Below are positions 31,844-43,330 of a DNA stretch of 64,000 nt, piece after piece. The stretch is from Rhodosorus marinus (lineage: Eukaryota > Rhodophyta > Stylonematophyceae > Stylonematales > Stylonemataceae), in assembly GCA_029953675.1 (NCBI GenBank), contig JAMWBK010000008.1:434001-498000 (forward strand), written 5' to 3'. Position 1 is the first letter of the stretch. The number at the start of each line of letters is the position of its first letter. The notes under the pieces were generated by a model. It saw only the letters and a list, made by a program, of their open reading frames with translations. It did no database searches and had not been told where the DNA came from. The position numbers were made by a program, and so were the translations under genes.

Positions 31844-32647
31844 TTGGAAATTAATTCGCGACGTAGAACGGTAGCGGTAGCGAGGAGAGAGGACAGGACA
31901 ACGGATGCCATTCACTTCCACGACTCCATCCTTTTGCAGTTGCCTGATCGCACCTGTCCCTGGATGACTTGTGTTCAAGGGCATATGCCCGGAGACATCC
32001 GGTGGCTTCTCCGGGCAGTTTGGAGAAATACAACGGAGGTGAACCCGGGTCAACAACTTCCGTGTATTTCTAGTAGTTCAAAGAAAGTCCTAAATCTAGC
32101 AGTTGGCTTCCAGAAGGTTTTACACTTGAGAGACAGGTTGTCACCTGGTCGCTTCAAAAGCAGACTTCCTCTCCATTGTAAATATATAAAAACACAGTTC
32201 CATACTGGCAATCGGTATTTTTTCGAAAACACCCCCGGTTTCCAAGTAGTATATATTTTGTTAGGGTTTGCACAGGATTTTTCTTGTCGAACGAGCCGCT
32301 TCTCGTTCTTTTTGGATCGAGAAGTTTTATCAGATACTTTACTCAAAGGATCCAATTTAATAAGCTCATGGGCAATTTGGTCAGGAATGAGGTCGTATCA
32401 AATCACCGCCTTTACAACAGGATTAAGAAAGAGTGTTGTGGTCATGAGATTGGAACACTTGAATGCGCTTAAACTTATTGCCTCTCCAAAGTATGGTGTT
32501 TACAGATGGTCTAGTAGTCAGTCACACACTTGTGACTCCCCTTTCGCCCTCGTAGGACAGTCACCCGGGGTTGTTAAATTTCCGGAAACCAAAGTATGGT
32601 GTGGCCACTGGGTTACTTTGGCAGTCGCCCCGATTGATACCAATTAG
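31844..32647 (+). other. Long open frame of unknown nature in a retroelement-rich region
   Basis: A 268-codon frame runs without a stop but begins at a TTG; its first ATG is about 40 codons in. The translation has no recognisable domain and an irregular composition (runs such as CISSSSKKV and RFSFFLDREVL). A 101-codon minus frame overlaps it. It could be a piece of an unrecognised element, a retained exon, or chance. I do not call it a gene. Confidence 0.2.
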
Positions 32648-32861
32648 TATTATTTGCTAGTGAGATACAATAACCTATTGGCTAGGTCGCAGCAACGGTT
32701 GTCCATGTATTCTTCTTGATGCATCGCGTTTGTAAGCTGGGCAAGTTCTTCTTGTTGAAGTGACGTCGCGTAGCTAGACAACCTGTCTTATTCGGATACA
32801 AGAACAACGCTGTTTTCAGTGTTTTCGTAAGAGTTTCTCCATTCCGGCCGGATTTATCGCC

Positions 32862-33340
32862 ATGACTGTTGGACATCCTTGTGAGACCAGGGACTGGCCG
32901 GCGATCGGCAAATTGTGGTCTTCATTCTCAGTTGGAGGACTGGATAATAGAAGTTTTGCGAGATGGCTCCGTTTCTATCTGATGTGGCAGTGACAAATAC
33001 TGCGTCTCAATTAAATATCGCGTGGACTCTTGGACATCCTTGTGAGAGCAGGGACTGGCCGGCGATCGGCAAATTGTGGTCTTGATTTTCACTTGGAGGA
33101 CTGGATAATAGAAGTTTTGCGAGATGGCTCGTTTCTATCTGATGTGGCAGTGACAAACACTGCGTCTCAAGTAAAGATCGCGAGGACTGTTGGACGTCCT
33201 TGTAAGAGCAGGGACTGGCAGGCGATCGGCAAATTGCGGTCTTGCATTTTCACTTGGAGGACTGGATAATAGGAGTTTTGCGAGATGCCTCCGTTTCTAT
33301 CTGATGTGGCAGTTACAAACACCGCGTCTCAATTAAATCA
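32862..33340. repeat. 160-bp tandem repeat, three copies
   Basis: The word GGGACTGGC begins equivalent positions at about 32890, 33051 and 33211 (periods 161 and 160). Each unit also carries CGATCGGCAAATTG, ACTTGGAGGACTGGATAATA and GATGTGGCAGT. Copies are about 90-95% alike by eye, so the expansion is fairly recent. Frames running through it are not convincing coding sequence. Confidence 0.88.
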
Positions 33341-34818
33341 CCGCAGGGCAATGAATGATTTTCCGTTGTGTTCCATGTAAACCGGCCCCTGCCTGATGGA
33401 GCCACGGGTTGAATCTTCACAAGTCAGCATCGAGATCGAAGCCGGGAAGAGTCAAACGTATCAACATCGGTCACGCTTCCACCCATCCCTTCTTTGCTCC
33501 GAATCTCCTCAGCCTGCAAGCAAATGCTTTCAAGGATTTGCGTGGATGCGTGTTTCCATTCCATGTGCTCTGAGATATGAAATCTGCCAATCACGAAGTC
33601 CACGTTCATCAAGCTTCGAAATGAACGTTTCGCCGGTACGGAAAACCTCTGCTTATTCAAAGAAAAAGCAAACCGCAAGAGACAGTCTGGATAAGACCGA
33701 AGAGTTGGAGGGTGCTGGTCAGGGGCTTTCTCTAATCAATTGTACTGTCACACTTCTATGCAGCGTCCGACAAAGGCTTGCCTAGGCCCATTAGGAAATA
33801 TTTTCTGAGAGTGCCAAGCATACCTGGCCTCGTTCGCTGATCCAAGAAGGGGTTGTTAGCCCTCGAATAGAGGTCTCGATCAAAGAAGATCAGACTTCCG
33901 AAAACAAAATAGTTAACATGATGGTCCTCCGCTTGCGGTGTCTTGGTTCCTTTTCTTCTGCATCTTTGCTCCCACCCTCGTCCGCGGAGTAATGTTCCAG
34001 GGCACCCTAAAGTTTGTTCAAGTAGCAGGCTACCAGATACTCATCAAACTCTTGATGTCCTGGAGATTCAAGATGCCTAGACATCTAAGTAGAGCAAGGG
34101 CAGGCCAAGCTCCCAAGTCAGCCAGCGCCAAGTCCGTGCGGTCGTTGGCCACAGCAAACTGAGCGGTCTGCGCACAGCGCAACTCTGATCCGTTCCTTGG
34201 ACGATTTCATTCTCCACAGGGTTCGCAACCATATGCGGCCGATACGCGCCGTCCCGTACCCGCGCTGTCGAAGCCAGTGCCACAACCAGGCCACTGAGGA
34301 AAAGATGTTCAAATCACGCAAAAAGATACGCCCCGACCCAAACAAGCCTAATCTCGCTGGATACTCTACATTTAAAAAACGCGAAAACCTCTTAATTATT
34401 TGTATATTCAACAAATAGTGAACACCTGTCACCCGAAACGGCAATATTCTCCTAATTAAGTAGGATTCCCAGTGGATTAAGGAAGGATTACCCTAAAAAC
34501 AAAACCAGCCGAATCAGATCGGGTTCGACCAATTTCTAGATTTAGACATAAATAAGAACTACCGGTGTGATAGATATGGACAAAGAAGTTCTTGATTCAA
34601 TACTTAAACGACAGCTGTCTAATTCAACGAAGTCTTAGGCATTATTAGGAATTATGCAGCTAAATTAAGAACAGGCTCAGAACCCCAAATGCGATAGTCT
34701 TAGCATTGATGATGAGTGCGGTGAAGAGGGTTGGGGATGGGGATATTGGGGGAGGGCTGACGTAGATGACGTTGAGGCTGCATTGAAATTTTTGAGGTTG
34801 CAGACAACATATTGAAGA
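33341..34818. other. Intergenic DNA, nothing firm
   Basis: Several 70-130-codon frames occur on both strands (for example 33396-33785 on +), none with a recognisable motif. Retroelement decay products are likely but not demonstrable here. Confidence 0.35.
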
Positions 34819-35391
34819 ATGGGGAAGGGAAATCCGCTTCAGAAGTATAGGGAGGAGACTTTCCCGCATCACTACCCGGAAGGGGATAGATGTAGGTGCA
34901 GTTCAACGGAAGCCGATGATGTGTTGAGTTTACAGTTTTAGCTCTTTGCTCTCCTTGCGCTTGCTGCTCTTCTAAATTGATTTCTTCGTTTCGATTCTCG
35001 CAGCAAAAATGCAACTTTCTCTGGAGGAGTGTGAGTGGGCGCAAATACCACCGTATAGGCAGAATTATTGCTCTCACTTGAAGGTGCCGTTGAAGAAATG
35101 CATGGTAGACAATTACTCTCTGCCTTGGAAGTGCAAGTATCAAATGCATACATTGGAGAAGTGCGAAATTGATTTGTAAGCCTGACTGCAAACTGCAAAT
35201 GCACTAGTTCCGTTGAGTGTCTGTTTTTTTTCGGACGATTCTTTCAAGAGAATTGTTCACTGAACCAAAGCCGCGTCCGCTTCCTTACTTGACACCCAAT
35301 AACGAACGACAGGCTGCAGAAAAAAATGCGGGAGGTCCACGAGTGGAGGCAGGAAAAGCTCCGACAAGAAGCTATGTCCACTTTCGAGTAA
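34819..35391 (+). CDS. NDUFB7: NADH dehydrogenase subunit NDUFB7 (B18-like), three exons
   Basis: Exons 34819-34891, 35004-35175 and 35313-35391 join in phase (1/2, then 2/1) to 107 residues. The core PPYRQNYCSHLKVPLKKC is followed by LPWKCKYQMHTLEKCE. Two CX9C motifs sit exactly as in NDUFB7/B18 subunits of mitochondrial complex I (YRDQCAHLLIPLNKC-like). A charged helical tail (KKMREVHEWRQEKLRQEA) is also typical. The protein is folded in the intermembrane space by disulfide relay and is an accessory subunit of the complex I membrane arm. The first exon (MGKGNPLQKYREET...) is inferred from phase and a GTAGGT donor. If it is wrong, translation could start at ATG 35009. The gene lies alone in an otherwise nearly gene-free stretch. 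Confidence 0.85.
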
Positions 35392-36368
35392 TAAATCATC
35401 CCCTACTTTTTTATTTGTCATAAACGATGCAGATATTTTGCCATACCCACTTTCCCATTTTCCCTCTTTGGATGAGGATGACGATACGTTACGGATAGCG
35501 TGCGCTGCAGCAGGAACGCAGTCGGGTCCCGGCGAAACAGAACACCAACCACACCGGAAGAGAACGTCTACCCCCACCCCCCGTCGTTGACTGCATTCGG
35601 CCAGGAACAGCGCTGCATAAAGATAGAATCAGCCTTTAGATGACGAGAAGACAGGACCTCGAAGATCTGTGAAGAACTCCGCTCAAATTTTCGAGGCATA
35701 GCTCAACTAGTCAAGCCGCCAACTGGCCGTTGCGAGTCAAGAATAGTTCTAGTCAATGAAACAGGTCGCGTTGCTGATGTGTTGGTTTTCCTTAGTCTTG
35801 ATCTTGCTCTAATATCGAAATCTTTTCGACCATCTGGAAGAGGTTGACGATCCTAAATCCGAGAGTAGAACCCAGCGCTCGATTGAATCATCTCACATTC
35901 GGAAGGGGCGAAATGATTTCGGGTCTCTCCGTTGACCGAACCACCCCCGCAATCCAATCGAGTCTGTCAAGGGCTAAGCTCCCAAGTCTTCACAACGCAC
36001 CAGTTTTCTTCTATACTATACTATCCCATCATCCACTGAAACAGTGGCACAGAGGTATGAAGGATTCGAACAGGTCAGAGCTCTTGGTCTGTAAAGGACT
36101 GATCAAGTTCGGTTTGACCAACGTCCTCATCTGTGTCCAAGTCTAGCCTTTAGTCATTGAAGGACGTCGACGGGGATCTGCATTAAGGGTTTATCTTTCC
36201 TCTTAGAGCTGGAGTGCTTAGGAGCGGAAGTGAAGGAGCTCTTTGATCTTGTAACGATCATGTTCGTGGTATTTGGATCCTGAAGGAATTAGCGTGAACT
36301 TGACGACGGATGTACGGTTGAGTTGAATCGGAGAGGTGATATAGTAGACCGGGGAACCTCAGGGAGCG
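35392..36368. other. Intergenic DNA
   Basis: About 1 kb with no recognised exon, repeat or motif. Confidence 0.4.
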
Positions 36369-36545
36369 ATGTCTGGTGGCGAGGAAAGGCACAAAGTTTA
36401 TCAGACGTCTCCCGAGGGTGACGAGAAGCTGTTGACGCAATGTATGAAGTGGAGAGATCAGGCTCTAAGGAAGTATGCAAATACACCGATACTTGATGCC
36501 TTTGACCGCTTGGAAATGCGCAACTCTAAAGACGCCGTTTTGTGA
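36369..36545 (+). CDS. Possible small protein, 58 aa, unrecognised
   Basis: ATG to TGA encodes a compact hydrophilic protein, MSGGEERHKVYQTSPEGD through to KDAVL, with a likely helix in CMKWRDQALRKYANTPILDAF. Composition looks protein-like, and the start follows a short AC/AG-rich leader. There is no signal peptide, transmembrane segment or known motif. It could be a complete small gene, one exon of a larger one, or chance. Confidence is low because no homology can be checked. Confidence 0.3.
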   Translation: MSGGEERHKVYQTSPEGDEKLLTQCMKWRDQALRKYANTPILDAFDRLEMRNSKDAVL

Positions 36546-39500
36546 TCTGGATTGACAGAGACAGGACCGTCCAGTTTATGTTTCAGAGCCTCGCTAGAGC
36601 GGGCTGTACGATGCGTGAGCCCTTGCGAAGAACCAATTGATGTTCTGTATCATGTGTAGTTTCCCTGAAGCTTTCGTCCTTCCAATCGCCGTTGTTTCTC
36701 GCCTATCCGCCGCTTCGTTCTTGTTCAAACAGCGACTGAACGCGTGTGGTGCGAGCACTGTTCTCCCAGTCTCAGCGGAGGATATCGACCAGATGGGAGC
36801 GTCACGCTTTGTTCGAACAATGTTTTCTCCCAGGTGAGCTGTCTCATCCAACAAGCCCATGTGTTTCAAGGGGAGAATACATCCCGCTGAAGTACTCAGC
36901 CTCATGTCAAAACATTATAGAAGCACGTCGCTGAGACGATGGTACATGAGCTGATTCATGCCTTTGACGATTGTCGTGCACACATCGAATGGAATAACTG
37001 CGAGCACCTTGCTTGTAGCGAAGTCCGCGCAGCTGCTCTGAGTGGTAAACCAGTCCATCAACTCCTGATAGGCGTCTTTCGCGTCACCGCCTGAGGAAGA
37101 CGGAAGACACTTTGCTCTTCGAAACTTCCTGATTCTGTTGGGAGGCCGACTCGCGATCAATGGGCATTAACGTGTTGAACTCGTGGTGACAGACCTGAGT
37201 GTTGTTGTCCCTTAGGTGACTGTCGATTCCTCAACGAGATTCAACGGGGAAACATTTCGATTGCAGGCCAGTTTAAGCGCTGCGTTAGGCGCCGCGCTGA
37301 ACTATCTATTAAGATGAGCCCCGCTTGCAAGGCTACAACGGTGCGAAAATCAGTTCACTTTCCAAAGATTCCGCGGATGATCTCCCACTAGCCGTGGGAC
37401 CAGTTGCTTTCTGCTGTTCATTACCCTAATCGCAACCTGCGCGACTGGCCGCTGTTATCACGACTGATGTTCTTGCTTAACTTTCTCATACAGACTGTCG
37501 CGACTGTTGACAAAGTCTTCAATGCGTGCCTCAAAGACACAGAGCCCTTTGAGAGAATACCCTAATGGATCAACCTTTTTGTCGCGCTTCGTTGAATGTC
37601 GAATGAGACTCAGATGTTAACAATGGCGCCACCCGTCGTCGGGTTGCTACGGCCAGCAGAGCTCGACTGCCACTCTCCCGCACACAGCAGATGCTTTGTA
37701 GCATCTCTCAGCATGCACTACTGCCCTATCATACATAACTCGCAAGATCGTTGAGCAGCTTTTTGCACTGCTCTCTCGACGACAGGAATCTCTGGCATGC
37801 AAAGGGCACGAAAGTTTGCTCTGCACGACCTTTTTGATGTCATTCGTTTGTGCTCGCATAATTTCTTCCGGAGGTTTAGCTTCGATCTGTGGTAGAAAAG
37901 TAGGAGCAAGCTCAATTTCGAGCAGTGCTACACTGCTCCAAAAGCCGTCGAAAACGCTTTTTTTGCATTTTTTTGCCGAATAAAATTGACAATGCACAAA
38001 ACAACTTCCACAATATGAATGTGCTTCATCCAATCAATGTGAAGAGGTTTGAGCTATTCCAATGTTTTTAGGTATCTAAAATATATTATATTATTACAAC
38101 TATTTTGTTTTCATTAAATGAATACAGATATTGATTTTCATACAATTTAGACAGGTGGAACAGTATCGTTATACTATTGGATAAAAATAATCACATCTAA
38201 GGAATTGTATTCTAATTATAATACAATTCCCAAGCGGTTGTCAAGATCGCCGTTTCGAAGGACAAGACTTCAACTCCACAAGTTATGTTCACTTTTCAGA
38301 GTCTGAAGCAACTGTGCGAGTTGTTATCTGAACAACAACGGGCTACCGCCATGTCAAGAGCCGTTGCCTACGTGAGGAGAAACCCTCCCCCCCCAAAAGA
38401 GGACGTGACGTCAAGGAAAGCCATTACAGAACCAATCTGAAGGTGGACCCAAAAGGATAGCCTGTTTGTCGTGGAAAACGGATCTTCCCTTGCTAGATTG
38501 CGCAAAAGAATCCATGTCTTGGAAACCGCGTTTCTCATACGGAAGAAGTTATTTCAATGCGCTAGTTCCTCGGGTTTCTGCAGCTGCAGCAGTGAACATT
38601 CTACTCCTACTTAGTGCAGTACCGTATTCTCTGTGTATTCTCCACCAGAAGATCCGTACTCATTCCCGACCTGGGCCTCTCTACAATTGTTCCTGGTCGA
38701 AGAGAAAGTGAAACAACCTACGTCTTGTTATCCCGCACAAGACTTTATCGCAACCACGGCCGTTGAGCGTAGGGTGGTCCTACCAAAGAACAGAGCCGTA
38801 AGGGTCTAGCACGATCTCCTAGTACCTACCTAGCACCAGCAGCGCAACCGCTCCTCATCATGCGGATCATAACTGGCTAGATTTGTGCTGACGCAGCCAA
38901 AAACAGTAACCACCAAAAGAATTATGAATTTCCCTGAATCCCGTCGGAATTCAGTGGGTTCCATCTCTTGAAAAGCGACATTAAAGACGGACGCCTTTTT
39001 CCATTGGACCCGGTTCTATTAAAATTGTTCGATTATATGGAAACAGTACTGCCCACAATCGAGTGCCTAAATCTTCACAAAGAACCCAAAAACCAACTTT
39101 CATCCTATTATCGGTAAACATATAGTATTACGTCGGGGAACTGTGAAATAAAATTTAGAACCCGAAAGCATACATTCCAAAAACTAGGGCAGGTACGGCT
39201 ATGGAAGGAAAAAAACTGACACAAGGATTGTCGTCTATGCGTCATCCCATATCCAACAAATTCATCCAATAGGGGTAATATAAATTCACCTGAAAATCAA
39301 TAATTGGATGCAGCTTAACAGTTTCCGATGACGTCCGCCATTCAACTTACCCCTTCGAACAAAGTAGACAAGTGCCGTAAACAATCTATAAATAAGAAAG
39401 CTAAGAAAGATCACCACCATCTTTCTTATTTATAGTAGTTTGTAAAGCATAGTACCAGTTTACACTAAGGGGGGGAGAATATGAAGAACTATCTCCACGA

Positions 39501-40551
39501 AAAATCCCCCCCCCCCTCGATGAGATTCGTTGATACTAGTTTCCTAATATTAAATCATGGATTTGGGGGTTGATATTTGGACATCGAACATACATGGCTT
39601 GTTAAGAACTCCGTTTCCAGTAGGAAACAAACCCTGACCGCCAACTGCCAGTAGTAGAAAGGAAAGATGAAAAACCTATAAAAAAGGGTATTTGAGTCTG
39701 ACACACAAGCTGACCGACCAACAAAAGTGCAGGGGGGAGAGATCGACGCATTTTTCATCGATGGTTATTGTTTTGTAAGTATTTAGTACAATCGGTTGAT
39801 CATATTCACCTTCAGCTGGGGGGGGGGTGTAAATTTTTTGTTTAGTAGAAGTTTCAATGTTTTGTCAACACCACACCACCGGGTTTTTCTGCACCTTCAA
39901 AAAATACTCCGAAAAGGACAAAAGCACTAAATATCTTCGTTCATAGCAAGAAAAAAGCTGTTAGTCTGAAGCACAGAAAGTACGCTCATATGGACTGAAG
40001 AGGATTGTCGGCGGAGTTGATATGGAGCTGGAAATTAGCTATTTATAATATATGCATTAAGGGCGGAAACTGTGAGAATTAAGTTATAAATATTTTAATG
40101 CAAAATTGCTCGTTATTTATATATTTGGGTTTTTCTTTGGGGGGGGTGGGGGGCGGGGTAAGGGGTGGACCCAACGGGCTGAGTTCTGGACTGGGTATAT
40201 TGAGGTATATTCATTTGTACGAAAAGTTGGGAAAGGAATGAAAGTGGGGGAAGTGAAAGAGGATGAGACGGAGAGAAGGAGGGAGAAGAAAGATTTAGAG
40301 GGGCTGATGATTAGTTTGTAGGTTTTCTGTTTGTCGAGGAAAAGAGTAATTGGATGGGTTTGGTTACTGTGCTTGGGGAGCTTGGAAGTGGGTAGTTTTA
40401 CGGTGTTTGGGGATGTGAGGCAGCTGGCTGGCTTGTGTAGACGTGTGCACTTGTCTTTTTCCTTTCTTCTGTGTTATCTATTGTAATGGGGAGTGTATTT
40501 AAGCGTGAGAGAGAGCTTTGGATTGGGTGATGAGCCAGCTTGGCCTGGCCC
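36546..40551. other. 4-kb gene-poor stretch
   Basis: No gene is supported. A minus frame at 36915-37160 ([20 protein letters not shown]...) has protein-like composition but no ATG start. Small structures: a palindrome of 11-bp arms at about 38200-38229 (GGAATTGTATT / AATACAATTCC), a hairpin at about 39380-39440 (CTATAAATAAGAAAG / CTTTCTTATTTATAG), and a G-rich tract (GGGGGGTGGGGGGCGGGG) near 40139-40157 that may belong to the promoter of the glycosyltransferase gene. Confidence 0.4.
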
Positions 40552-42236
40552 ATGGCGGAAAAGTGGAAGAAGTATTTGATGGGGAGTGGTGTGAGTCGAA
40601 AGGTTCTATTCGGACAGAACGGCTCGTTGACCACGACCAAAAGCAGATGGCGGTTGTATGTTGCCTTACTCCTGTGGGTTGCTGGGTTCTCGGTGGTACA
40701 GTACAGAAACGTGTATCAGACAGGGTTGACTCACGTGGAGAATCACCTTGATCTCCTTTATGGGAAAGAGCATTTGGAAATCTACCCCTATGACACCCAA
40801 CCCGTTACCGCTGATGATGTCCAGTGTACATTCTGGAATTCGGTACAGCACGGATATCAGCCCTGCTCGTACATGGTTCGCAACGACGATATAGGGTACT
40901 GCTTGGTTCGCAGAACAAAGGACAATCGACTATTTAAGGTGAGCCGTGAAAAATGGGGTTTCGAGTCTTTGCTGTGGCTGTTGGTATTTCTGCAAGTTCC
41001 TCAGGTTTTCCGTCTCTGTCTTGACCACGCCAGGTTATGGAAACATCTCCGGGTACATTCTACCAGAGGAAGGAGTTCGCCTGTGCAGATGTGTACTTGG
41101 ATTTTATGAATTTTAGGATTGGAGCCAATCGTGTTGCGTTGGAGTCCAGGAACCGCTTAGTACGAGCGCACGCAAGCACGAAGACGCGCCGTCCAACGCG
41201 TGGCATTGTAATGGCGGCCTACACTAGCATTCTGCCGTCTACTGCAGCAGCCGTGATGCAACTCAGGTACACTGGATGCCAGCTGCCGGTGGAGGTGTGG
41301 AGCATGAAAGGGGAAATCAGCGAATCGTCGGAGCTCGTGGCTGAGTTGAAATCCAAGTACAACGTCTCGTTCAGAGTATTGGATGACCCATCAGTATCTG
41401 GTTTCATGGTTAAGATCTACGCAGTAGCGAACAGCGGCTTTGATCGGCTGCTGTTCCTCGACTCGGACAACTTTGCTGTTCGGGATCCGACATATCTGTT
41501 CGATACCGAGGAATTTGAAAGGTCTGGAGCTTTGTTCTGGCCTGATCACTGGCACCCCGCGCATTCAATCTTCGATACGGGCCCTGGGGGTCTCGCGTGG
41601 GAGTTGTTTGGGATCGACTACAAGTACGAAATGGAGCAGGAGAGCGGGCAACTACTCGTGGACAAACGAATTGGCTCAAATGCACTGACGCTGATGAAGT
41701 ATTATGTGCAAAGTTTTCAGATCGTCGAGAAGCTGAAAGCGGTTTGGGGTGATAAGGATTTATTCCGATTTGCATATAGAGGAACAGGAACACCTTTCGC
41801 CATGATACAAACCCTGCCAGCACTTGTTGGTAGGTACGTCGCGATCAACCAAACCAACCTCAGCTCGATGGATTTCTGTGGACAGACTATGCTGCAGCAC
41901 GGTCCCAGAGGGGAGGCCTTGTTCCTCCACAGGAATACTCTCAAGTTGAGCCTAGAGCGAGGTAAGAGGATGGTTTGGGAGAAGGTTCAGCGCTTCAAAG
42001 GCAAGGATAGTCACGACTACAAAGTCACAATTGGGCCTGAACGCCAAGAGGATACCTGCTGGTATATCGCAGATTGGGGATTAGGACAGGGGGAAAATGC
42101 TCCAACGGAGTCTGCTTCTGTGGAAGACTCTGAGAGTGCGCATGTACAGATTGAGCGCATGTTGATCGAGAACGTGAAGAGAGCGGAGAAACTTCTGGTG
42201 TCGGAAGTAGCTAAAACCGTGAAAAACGTCCAGTGA
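40552..42236 (+). CDS. Type II membrane glycosyltransferase, GT71 (alpha-mannosyltransferase)-like, two exons
   Basis: Exons 40552-40938 and 41034-42236 give 529 residues. A short cytosolic N-terminus (MAEKWKKYLMG) precedes one transmembrane anchor (about 35-52, YVALLLWVAGFSVVQY), then a stem and a luminal catalytic domain. The core contains GIVMAAYTSILPST, the metal/nucleotide-sugar motif FDRLLFLDSDNFAVRDPTYLF (DSD in the place of DXD), and GALFWPDHWHPAHSIF. This combination is typical of the MNN1/MNT (GT71, Mannosyl_trans3) family. Such enzymes add alpha-mannose to glycoprotein glycans in the Golgi. Donor and linkage are inferred from family only. The ATG at 40552 is the first in frame. Confidence 0.82.
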
Positions 42237-42770
42237 TGCAACCAACGCAGCTGCGTAGGCTTTGGTAGAGCTCCGCGCTGCGATCCCGTGCGGTATTGTA
42301 TTACGAGCGTGAGGGAGCTGAGCAGGATCTCAGACAATGTAGATTCGGGGTGAGTGGGGTGCCGTGCTACTGTGAAAAGTTACGTGTATGGTTTGTTTTA
42401 TATAATTCTGCCCTAGGCCATGTTTCCATAAAGCTTATGTCGAGCAGGGACCATAACAAATTGTTTTGTATCTGGGAACTCCAATCGCCTTTGCGCTTGA
42501 CTTGGCCGCTAACGTAGCTAGCTTGCAGGCTGGTTGGTCTCGTCTGGACAGGGAAACGCGTTCTGGTGAGAGTTTCCTAATATGCTGGAATTAACCACTT
42601 CTCTCCGAGAGAATCAGCGCCTGCCCTTGAGCTTCTTCCTCCGGGAAAATCGCTTGGAGGCGGAAACGCTTTGCCTCGATTGTCTGGATATCCGCGCACG
42701 CTCGTCGTCCCCAGCAGGACCGACCTATTGTTCAGCAACGATGGGGATTCCCGTGAGGATGTGCAGCAGG
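42237..42770. other. 3' region between convergent genes
   Basis: About 530 bp between the stops of the glycosyltransferase (+) and the coiled-coil protein (-). No exon or repeat was seen. Confidence 0.45.
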
Positions 42771-43330
42771 CTAGGACATGTAGAGGTCGGGGTTACTCGC
42801 CTCTGTGCTTCCTCTCGGAGGTGTTCCAGGAAATGGGAGCTTCTCTAGTGGAGTTAGGTTCTCTTTCTCTACTTGTGGAGAAGATCCCCCTAGTTCCAGT
42901 TCTCGGTCATCAGGTTCCTCGGCAATCGGTTTAAAAGTTTTCAAAAGCATTGCGCGCCCACTTCCATTCTGAACGACGGGGGGATTAAGGCTCGGCGTCG
43001 TGTTCGGAAGTCGCAGGCGAAGCGGTTTCTTGCTGGGAACTCCCTCTCGGAATTTTCTTATCTCCTCTGCCATTTGCTTGTTCTACAGTGCATGACCAAG
43101 GAGAGAAGGAGGTTTTGATGTTCGGGCTAAATAACAGCAAACGCATTCTGGATCTCTGTGAATACCGCCACCCTGTACTGATCAAGATACTTGTTCTTGG
43201 CCGCAAGCTCCTTTCGGAATTCTTCAACTGTTCGCTTGAGCTGAGCTATCTCCTCATCACGGTCCTCAACCACAATCACAGCCTCTGCCGCAAGGCGACG
43301 ATATTTACGAATTTTTTCGTCCTCCTCCAT
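42771..43330 (-). CDS. Small coiled-coil protein, two exons, unrecognised
   Basis: Exons 43330-43136 and 43082-42771 join at codon boundaries to 168 residues. The first half is a continuous charged helix with heptad character (EDRDEEIAQLKRTVEEF, KELAAKNKYLDQYRVAVF). The second half is disordered and rich in Pro/Glu, with several Thr-Pro sites (NTTPSL, NLTPLEKLPFPGTPPRG) that could be CDK-type phosphorylation sites. The donor (GTTATT) is weak. The frame stays open upstream (ACFKELV) to a possible acceptor at about 43375, and minus-strand frames at 43536-43780 may be further 5' exons. The family is unknown; its role cannot be stated. Confidence 0.5.
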
